DNA from: Planctomycetota bacterium
GTDB taxonomy: Bacteria; Planctomycetota; Planctomycetia; Planctomycetales; Planctomycetaceae
Assembly (NCBI GenBank): GCA_024278285.1
Contig: JAJRTM010000595.1
Coordinates: 1-12,671, forward strand
Reading direction: 5' to 3'
Length of the DNA stretch: 12,671 nt
Made by a program: the position numbers and the translations under genes
Notes under the pieces: model-generated
Told to the model about the DNA's origin: nothing
The model's database searches: none
What the model saw: the letters and a program-made list of their open reading frames with translations, nothing else
In this document: in pieces, positions 7,376 to 12,671 of the stretch
Numbering within the stretch: the stretch's first letter is position 1
Layout: every line of letters starts with the position of its first letter

Positions 7376-7726
7376 CGAACGGTAATTCAAGTTATCGCAA
7401 AAATTTCTTTCCCTCTATCTGGCTTCTGAATACGCTGGGTTGAGCGAAGGGAAGCCAGTACGAAACTCTGCAGTTTTCGAGCACTCGATCAACGCCTTCT
7501 GCATCTCAAGTCTGACCGTAACTGTTGCACATTTTATACCGGCGAAGTCGTAGCTTATTTGCTCCGTTCAGTTGCTGTACTCTGACTTGTTTCATACGAT
7601 CAACTGCTTGGTAGTTTGATGTAAAGGGACGGTTCTCTTAGAGATTCTTATTCAAAGGATACTCGCCGGTTTCTGTTAGTGTTATTCAACTTTGCAGTTT
7701 TCTGTCTGCATGGGAGGGGAGCTACG

Positions 7727-9301
7727 ATGAAGGTGGTTTTACTTGGTCTGTTGGCGGTCATTTCTTCAGTGGGGATGGCGGACTCGTCAATATCTGCAAG
7801 TGAGTTTGTCGTTTATCCTTACGTTCAAAACCCGGCTCAAAATGCGATGACGGTTATTTGGATCACTCGTTCTGCTAAACCGGGAACACTTCAAGTGAAG
7901 CCGTCCGCTGGTTCACAAGCTCGCACATTTACTTCAAAACCAAAGTTAACCAAAGCGATTGCCTATCATCAGGCGGAAGTCTCCAGCTTACCCGGCGGAA
8001 AAAATCCTGGCACTCCCTATTTGCACCGTATTCGTATTGAACAATTGAAGCCGGGCACTCGATACACATACACCGTAAAACAAGGGAGTGAAAAGTATTC
8101 ACGAGAATTTCGCACGACTCCCTCAGCAGATTCCTCCATCCGGTTTATCGTTTATGCCGATTCCGAAACAGAACCGGAATCAACCAACAAGCCCGCCAAA
8201 TGGCCCGTGCCGTTTGGGGCAAAAGATCGCAAATACGTGGTCGATCAAACCGAGGGTTATCGCCAAAACCTGAAGATAATGAAATCGGCTAAACCAGACT
8301 TCATCGCCATCGCTGGGGACATCGTTCAAAGTGGCGACGAGCAACGAGACTGGGACGAATTCTGGCGACACAATGCCGGAAAACTTTCTGCGAACGGCGA
8401 AATGAATGACATCGCCAGCAGCACGCCCATTTTCCCGGCTGTCGGCAATCACGAAAACTATGGTGGCCCCGGAAACTTTGGTGGCTACAGCACCTCGGCT
8501 GCCAGACATGCCGTTGGTAGATATCAAGCCTATTTTGAAACTCCTGATAATGGTTCAAACAATCCTCATTACGAGGACCGATATTACCGCGTTGATTTCG
8601 GCCCCATTACGTACATCACCGTAGATTCCAGCGACGGCAAGCCTCATGCCACGCCGCAAGATACCAACTATCTTCTTGCTGGAAAACAAGGGGGAGGAAC
8701 CGCTCCAGATTTCAACCCTGGTTCAAAGCAATACAAATGGCTCGAAAAGCAATTGGCAGATGCCCAGAAGAAAAGTAAATTTACGTTCGTGCAATTTCAC
8801 CATTCGCCCTATTCCATCGGACCACACGGTTTCCCAGCCGGGACGGGTAAAGGACGTGACACCCAGTCCGGTCAACCGATGCGAGTTTTGTCGCCGTTGT
8901 TTGAACAATATGGGGTCGATGCGGTTTTTTGTGGGCATGATGAAATCTACGAACACTCTATTGTTAACGGAATTCATTATTACGATATTGGCATCGGCGG
9001 CGACGGATTACGCGGCCCGATGAGTGGTAAAGATGGTTCGACAGGGTTACCCAGTCCCAACCGATATCAGAAATTCCTTGCCCATTTGAATTCTCTGGAA
9101 AGATGGGACGGCAAGAGATTACTCAGCGGCGGAAAACATTACGGACATCTTGTTGTCGATATTTATCTCGATAAACAATCTCATTCATGGAAAGCAAAAC
9201 TGACACCGACTTATTCATTTCCCAATATGGATCGAACAACAGGGAAAGTTCTCGGCTGGGAACGAAGAACTTACAACGACCAAGTCATTCTTTCGCAGTA
9301 A
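7727..9301 (+). CDS. Exported purple-acid-phosphatase-like metallophosphoesterase
   Basis: A secreted calcineurin-like phosphoesterase of 524 aa. The ATG at 7727 is chosen because GAGGGGAG ends about 5 nt before it and a signal peptide begins there; the frame is open upstream to a GTG at 7679. Residues 1-18 or 1-24 form a Sec signal (cleavage after VGMA or SISA). A fibronectin-like domain spans about 27-130, and includes LKPGTRYTYTV. Metal motifs follow: YADSE (D145), AGDIV (D198), GNHEN (N241, H242), FHHSPY (H358, H359) and GHDEIYEH (H404). The usual GHxH second His is Glu (E406). It probably hydrolyses phosphomonoesters outside the cytoplasm, but the substrate is unknown. The sulfatase starts 56 bp downstream, so they are likely co-transcribed. 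Confidence 0.88.
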   Translation: MKVVLLGLLAVISSVGMADSSISASEFVVYPYVQNPAQNAMTVIWITRSAKPGTLQVKPSAGSQARTFTSKPKLTKAIAYHQAEVSSLPGGKNPGTPYLHRIRIEQLKPGTRYTYTVKQGSEKYSREFRTTPSADSSIRFIVYADSETEPESTNKPAKWPVPFGAKDRKYVVDQTEGYRQNLKIMKSAKPDFIAIAGDIVQSGDEQRDWDEFWRHNAGKLSANGEMNDIASSTPIFPAVGNHENYGGPGNFGGYSTSAARHAVGRYQAYFETPDNGSNNPHYEDRYYRVDFGPITYITVDSSDGKPHATPQDTNYLLAGKQGGGTAPDFNPGSKQYKWLEKQLADAQKKSKFTFVQFHHSPYSIGPHGFPAGTGKGRDTQSGQPMRVLSPLFEQYGVDAVFCGHDEIYEHSIVNGIHYYDIGIGGDGLRGPMSGKDGSTGLPSPNRYQKFLAHLNSLERWDGKRLLSGGKHYGHLVVDIYLDKQSHSWKAKLTPTYSFPNMDRTTGKVLGWERRTYNDQVILSQ

Positions 9302-9344
9302 ATTTCTGCAAGAGAAATTCGTTTTGAGCCTTACACCGTTAATT

Positions 9345-9350
9345 GAGGAG
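9345..9350 (+). promoter_or_regulatory. Ribosome binding site fixing the sulfatase TTG start
   Basis: GAGGAG lies 7 nt before the TTG at 9358. It overlaps the longer reading frame opening at 9343, which argues for the shorter protein. Confidence 0.7.
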
Positions 9351-9357
9351 TTCTGTT

Positions 9358-10851
9358 TTGCGTTTCAATATTTTCGGCTGCACTTTGGGACTTCTGTTGT
9401 TTTCTGGCATAATCGCGATTGATGCCAACGATTCGGAGGCGGCAGATTCCTCGAAGAAGCCGTTGAACGTTCTCTTTTTTCTCATCGATGATTTAGGATT
9501 TATGGATGTCGGCTGTAATAATCCCGATACCTTTTACGAAACTCCCAATATCGACCGGCTGGCAAAAAGTGGAATGCGATTTACCAATGGTTACGCCGCC
9601 TGCCCGGTATGCAGTCCGACGCGGTACAGTATTTTAACGGGGAAATATCCTTCGCGAGTTGATGCCACCGATTGGTTTGTCGGAAAACGATCCGGGAAAT
9701 TCCTCCCCGCTGAGTTAATCGACCACATGCCGTTGGAAGAAGTCACGTTAGCCGAGGCTCTTAAAGAGCATGGCTACACAACGTTCTTTGCAGGCAAATG
9801 GCATTTGGGGGAAACAGAAGAATTCTGGCCCACCAAACAGGGGTTTGATATCAACAAAGGTGGCTGGAGACGGGGTGGACCGTATGGACCCGGTAAGTAT
9901 TTTACACCGTATGGAAATCCCCGCTTAACCGATGGCTCCAAAGGCGAACATTTACCAGATCGACTTGCCAGAGAAACAGCGAAATTTATTCGCGATCATC
10001 AACAAAAACCATTCCTTGCGTACCTCTCCTTTTATTCAGTCCATACGCCGTTGATGGCTCCCAGACAGTTGGTTGAAAAATATAAGGCCAAAGCAAAACG
10101 GTTGGGGTTAATCGGTAAAACAGAGTTCGCTGATGAAGAGCAAATCTGGCCAACCAACAAACCGCGCAAGGTTCGCATTCTGCAAAATCATGCTGTTTAT
10201 GCAGCCATGGTTGAAGCGATGGACACCGCCATCGGGAAGGTACTCAATCAGTTAGAAGCATCGGGGTTGGAAGAGAACACAGCCGTGATGCTCATCGGTG
10301 ATAATGGCGGCCTAAGTACTTCGGAAGGTTCACCAACTTCCAACTTGCCGCTACGTGGCGGAAAGGGATGGCTGTATGAAGGAGGGATCCGCGAAGCATT
10401 TCTCATTCGTTGGCCAGGCGTCACAAAACCGGGAAGCGTTTGTGACGTCCCGGTGATAAGCACCGATTTCTATCCAACGATTCTGGAAATGGCGGGCTTA
10501 TCAAGTAAACCGAAACAACATCTTGACGGTGTTTCGCTGGTGCCCGTTCTCAAAGGAGGCGGTTGCTTAGAACGCGATGCAATTTATTGGCATTACCCGC
10601 ATTACTCTAATCAGGGAGGCATGCCCGGCGCAGCGATTCGTCAGGGAGACTGGAAGCTCATCGAACGATTCGAAGATGGTCGCGTGAATCTGTATAACCT
10701 GAAAAACGACATCGGCGAAAAAAACGACCTTGCATCGAAATATCCGGACCGAGTCAGTTGCATGAAAAAGAAATTACATCAGTTCTATAAAGAGACCGAC
10801 GCAAAATTTCTACGCCCCAAAAAAGACGGCCCCCAACCTTGGCGACCATAA
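9358..10851 (+). CDS. Exported type I (formylglycine) sulfatase
   Basis: An arylsulfatase-like enzyme of 497 aa that hydrolyses sulfate esters outside the cytoplasm. The start is TTG at 9358: GAGGAG at 9345-9350 sits 7 nt before it, and the signal peptide MRFNIFGCTLGLLLFSGIIA begins there. An upstream TTG at 9343 would put that ribosome site inside the gene. Metal-binding DD is at 44-45. The activation motif CSPTR has C85 to be oxidised to formylglycine and R89. GKWHLG (146-151) and HTP (H229) follow, then GDNGG (314-318) and RGGKGWLYEGG (K336), all standard catalytic elements. DLYN-like sequence closes the C-terminus. It pairs with the phosphoesterase upstream. The natural substrate, perhaps a sulfated algal polysaccharide, is inferred only. 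Confidence 0.93.
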   Translation: MRFNIFGCTLGLLLFSGIIAIDANDSEAADSSKKPLNVLFFLIDDLGFMDVGCNNPDTFYETPNIDRLAKSGMRFTNGYAACPVCSPTRYSILTGKYPSRVDATDWFVGKRSGKFLPAELIDHMPLEEVTLAEALKEHGYTTFFAGKWHLGETEEFWPTKQGFDINKGGWRRGGPYGPGKYFTPYGNPRLTDGSKGEHLPDRLARETAKFIRDHQQKPFLAYLSFYSVHTPLMAPRQLVEKYKAKAKRLGLIGKTEFADEEQIWPTNKPRKVRILQNHAVYAAMVEAMDTAIGKVLNQLEASGLEENTAVMLIGDNGGLSTSEGSPTSNLPLRGGKGWLYEGGIREAFLIRWPGVTKPGSVCDVPVISTDFYPTILEMAGLSSKPKQHLDGVSLVPVLKGGGCLERDAIYWHYPHYSNQGGMPGAAIRQGDWKLIERFEDGRVNLYNLKNDIGEKNDLASKYPDRVSCMKKKLHQFYKETDAKFLRPKKDGPQPWRP

Positions 10852-10862
10852 TATTCTCATTC

Positions 10863-10960
10863 GTGTGCCACGGCTCTGTGAGCCGTGATTCGTTGGAGCC
10901 GGAATATTATAAAGCGTGGTTTTTACTGTAATCCGCACGGCTCACAGAGCCGTGGCACAC
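10863..10960. repeat. BIME-like element, left copy flanking RAYT
   Basis: The 98-bp element consists of two perfect 25-bp inverted arms (10863-10887 and 10936-10960) around a 48-bp spacer. Each arm contains its own 8-bp stem, CACGGCTC against GAGCCGTG, so it is two REP hairpins in opposite orientation. It begins 11 bp after the sulfatase stop and is identical to the copy at 11612-11709. It may also serve as a 3'-end structure for the sulfatase transcript. Confidence 0.92.
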
Positions 10961-11004
10961 ATTACTATGGTTGTACAAGTTGAGTGGACACTCTATTTCT
11001 TATT

Positions 11005-11424
11005 TCAGTCGAGTACAACCGGGTCGATCTCCAACGGTCCTGGCCTTAATTCAGAATGAGTAGCCGCACTGGACCACTTCCAGTCTGTCGGACGTTCTGT
11101 AAGTCCGAGTCGTACTGGGTTTGCGTGGATATAATCTATTACTTCAATAATGGCTTTCGAACTCCATATATTTTCATCGTAACCACCTCCTGGCTGCCAG
11201 AATCGGAATGTTTCACGAGTTCCATGCTTAGCTGTTAATCGTTCAAGCCAGGTTTCATCTTGAATATCTTCTAGATATGCCTTTGCCTTTCGTGAGACTG
11301 GCGACTTCAAAGCTGCGAGAATTCGTCGCATTTCATAGTCTCGACATCTTGGGTAAATCAATAAATGCACGTGCTCGGGCATGATCACGTAAGCCCAAAT
11401 CGCAATATTAAGTTTTTGACGCAT
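11005..11424 (-). CDS. REP-associated tyrosine transposase (RAYT, Y1 family), main frame
   Basis: A Y1/HUH single-strand transposase of the RAYT group, which processes REP hairpins. The HUH motif is MPEHVHLLI (H18, H20). FWQPGGGYDENIWS spans 75-88. YIHANPVRLGL at 98-108 is the usual C-terminal signature and Y98 is a candidate catalytic tyrosine. WKWSSA follows at 115-120. At 139 aa it lacks the usual N-terminal strand and helix. That part is encoded upstream in the same frame, behind a TGA. The ATG at 11424 is simply the first Met after that stop and has no clear ribosome site, so the shorter product may not be made. It lies between two identical BIME copies, so it is probably the enzyme specific to that repeat. 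Confidence 0.8.
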   Translation of the reverse strand: MRQKLNIAIWAYVIMPEHVHLLIYPRCRDYEMRRILAALKSPVSRKAKAYLEDIQDETWLERLTAKHGTRETFRFWQPGGGYDENIWSSKAIIEVIDYIHANPVRLGLTERPTDWKWSSAATHSELRPGPLEIDPVVLD

Positions 11425-11565
11425 TTGTTCAATAGAATCGATTAGTCATTGGCAAGATCGATCTTTTGAAAGAAGTGGTAGTTGCTTCCAACACGAAAAT
11501 GTAAGAAAGTGGGCATGACCTATTTCATTGAACGCGCGGCGTTTTTTACGATGTGGGTATGTCAT
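11425..11565 (-). pseudogene. N-terminal part of the RAYT gene, cut off by an in-frame TGA
   Basis: From ATG at 11565 the same frame encodes MTYPHRKKRRAFNEIGHAHF and then a segment with FSCWKQLPLLSKD. It meets TGA at 11446-11448 and resumes as LIDSIEQ into the RAYT body. GHAHFLTFSC and PLLSKD are typical of the start of RAYT proteins. Restoring one base (TGA to TGG, Trp) would give a 186-aa protein of usual length. A further in-frame ATG lies at 11583. This points to a nonsense mutation in a once intact gene. A sequencing error or stop-codon read-through is less likely. Confidence 0.7.
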
Positions 11566-11611
11566 AACAAACCGAGCGTACATTATTGAAACGCGTTTGT
11601 CGATTATATCA

Positions 11612-11709
11612 GTGTGCCACGGCTCTGTGAGCCGTGATTCGTTGGAGCCGGAATATTATAAAGCGTGGTTTTTACTGTAATCCGCACGGCTCACAGAGCC
11701 GTGGCACAC
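11612..11709. repeat. BIME-like element, right copy flanking RAYT
   Basis: Base for base identical to the copy at 10863-10960 and in the same orientation, with the same two 25-bp arms and 48-bp spacer. Its right end is 11 bp from the histidine kinase stop codon. The identity suggests recent duplication or gene conversion. Confidence 0.92.
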
Positions 11710-11720
11710 GGTAGAGTATC

Positions 11721-12671
11721 TCACGCGGCGATGGGAAGTGAATCTTCATTCGAAAAATCTTCGGCGACCTTCGGGATGCGCAACCGAAAAGTGCTTCCGC
11801 TGCCGGGACCATCGCTGGAAACTTCTATCGAGCCGTTATGTTCTTCGATGATTTTATGACTGATCGAAAGCCCAAGCCCGGTTCCGCCACCCCCTTTGCG
11901 TTGGGTGAAGAACGGATCAAAAAGTTGCTCCTGCACTTTTGGGGTCATGCCACAACCATCATCACGGAAGATGAGATCGATTTGATCGTTCACGCACATC
12001 AACTCAATTTCCAAATACCCGCCGCTGTCGGTTGCTTCAAGAGCATTGGAAACCATATTCAATACAACTTGTTTGATCTCGCTCGGATTAACCTGAGCGT
12101 AAATCGGGTCTTCAGTTAGAACGGTAATCGTTCGATCCTGAAATTTACTTAAATGCGAAACCATGCTCACCACATCGTTAACCAATTGGGTGAGGTCAGT
12201 CGAAATTCTTGCCACTTCTGAACCACGTGCAAAGCTAAGCAGTTTCTCGGTGATTTCCTGACAGCGAAACGCTTCGGTTTGAATCATCCCCAGGTATTTC
12301 GTAAAAAGTTCGCGATCTGCTTCCGGGCAATTTTCAAGCACCGAAAACGCCTGCATTTCGAGTGATTCTGAAATGGTCGAAATAACATGTAGCGGATTAT
12401 TGATTTCGTGAGCAACCCCGGTGGCCAGAAAGCCGACTCCGGCTAGCCGTTCCGAGCGAATCAACGCCGTCGTTTTTTCTCTTACTTTGCGATCTAAATC
12501 TTGATTGATTTCGTGAAACTGAGCTGTCACCTGATTGAATACATCAGCCAGTTCATTCATTTCATCGCCGGTACTAAGTTCAACTTTGTGCTGAAAATCG
12601 CCGTTGGCAACGCGCCGGGCTGCTTTGTGAAGTTTTTTGATCGGCTCAAAAATCCATCGATGGCTCGTTCC
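11721..12671 (-). CDS. Sensor histidine kinase, C-terminal part with HAMP (incomplete)
   Basis: Only the last 316 residues are inside the window; the gene continues beyond 12671. Visible residue numbers are used. A HAMP domain covers about 5-48, with FEPIKKL and STGDEMNELADVF. A short coiled linker follows, then a HisKA helix with the phospho-accepting H88 in AHEINNPL. The ATPase domain has the N box NMVSNALEA, the D-box RDDGCGM, the F box LFDPFFTQ and the G2 box GTGLGLS, so it should be active. This arrangement is typical of NtrB/AtoS-like kinases anchored by membrane helices upstream, which are not visible. No response regulator is in view. Its stop codon is 11 bp from the right BIME. Confidence 0.92.
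   Translation of the reverse strand, partial: GTSHRWIFEPIKKLHKAARRVANGDFQHKVELSTGDEMNELADVFNQVTAQFHEINQDLDRKVREKTTALIRSERLAGVGFLATGVAHEINNPLHVISTISESLEMQAFSVLENCPEADRELFTKYLGMIQTEAFRCQEITEKLLSFARGSEVARISTDLTQLVNDVVSMVSHLSKFQDRTITVLTEDPIYAQVNPSEIKQVVLNMVSNALEATDSGGYLEIELMCVNDQIDLIFRDDGCGMTPKVQEQLFDPFFTQRKGGGGTGLGLSISHKIIEEHNGSIEVSSDGPGSGSTFRLRIPKVAEDFSNEDSLPIAA

Larger units (their letters stand above)
10863..11709. mobile_element. RAYT gene with flanking BIME copies (REPtron-like unit)
   Basis: An 847-bp unit of left BIME, a minus-strand RAYT gene and right BIME, sitting exactly between the convergent sulfatase and histidine kinase genes. The 98-bp ends are direct repeats that are also internally palindromic. 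No target-site duplication is obvious outside them. The layout matches the known association of RAYT genes with the REPs they mobilise. Confidence 0.7.

Noticed and set aside
7434..7458. Possible dispersed repeat around GGGTTGAGCGAAGGGAAG
   Set aside because: It resembles common palindromic bacterial repeats, but only a 4-bp outer stem survives, too little for a feature.
7679..7726. Upstream GTG start for the phosphoesterase
   Set aside because: The ATG at 7727 has a good ribosome site and begins a clean signal peptide; the longer form would bury it.
10863..11709. CRISPR array
   Set aside because: There are only two repeats, each 98 bp and palindromic, with a transposase gene between them rather than spacers.
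11665..12119. Plus-strand open frames across the kinase gene and right BIME
   Set aside because: They are antisense to a clear histidine kinase with all its catalytic boxes.

Overview
The window looks like chromosomal DNA of a planctomycete (Planctomycetota, Gimesia/Rubinisphaera-like). This rests on moderate GC, an exported sulfatase beside an exported purple-acid-phosphatase-like enzyme, a phoH / 7TM-HD / ybeY cluster, and many short palindromic repeats between genes. The lineage is inferred from gene content and style, not from a marker gene.

Layout. Positions 1-74 may hold the start of a minus-strand gene leaving the window. Positions 75-467 are non-coding and carry two large imperfect hairpin elements, one with a nested palindrome. 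A minus-strand block follows: phoH (3707-5032), a PgpH-type 7TM-HD phosphodiesterase (963-3365) and ybeY (468-959). The last two are 3 nt apart. phoH is set off from them by 341 bp with a terminator-like hairpin and two palindromes. Divergent from phoH, across a 475-bp gap with inverted repeats, is an ExeA/MshM-like AAA+ ATPase (5508-7295) with a very acidic C-terminal tail and a ferredoxin-like cysteine cluster. After a 431-bp gap come an exported metallophosphoesterase (7727-9301) and an exported type I sulfatase (9358-10851), probably co-transcribed. At the right edge is the C-terminal part of a HAMP-containing sensor histidine kinase (minus strand, 11721-12671, incomplete).

The most distinctive locus lies between the convergent sulfatase and kinase genes. 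It holds a REP-associated tyrosine transposase (RAYT) gene flanked by two identical 98-bp BIME-like elements (10863-10960 and 11612-11709). Each element is two perfect 25-bp inverted arms, and each arm is itself a REP hairpin. The outer edge of each element lies exactly 11 bp from the neighbouring stop codon. The RAYT frame continues upstream of its apparent start but is cut by an in-frame TGA. A lone REP of the same sequence sits at 7353-7375.

Working together: PhoH and YbeY belong to RNA metabolism and ribosome quality control, and the HD protein to cyclic-di-AMP turnover, a widely conserved neighbourhood. The phosphoesterase and sulfatase suggest removal of phosphate and sulfate from external substrates, as expected of a marine polysaccharide degrader. 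No CRISPR array, phage module, tRNA or rRNA was seen.
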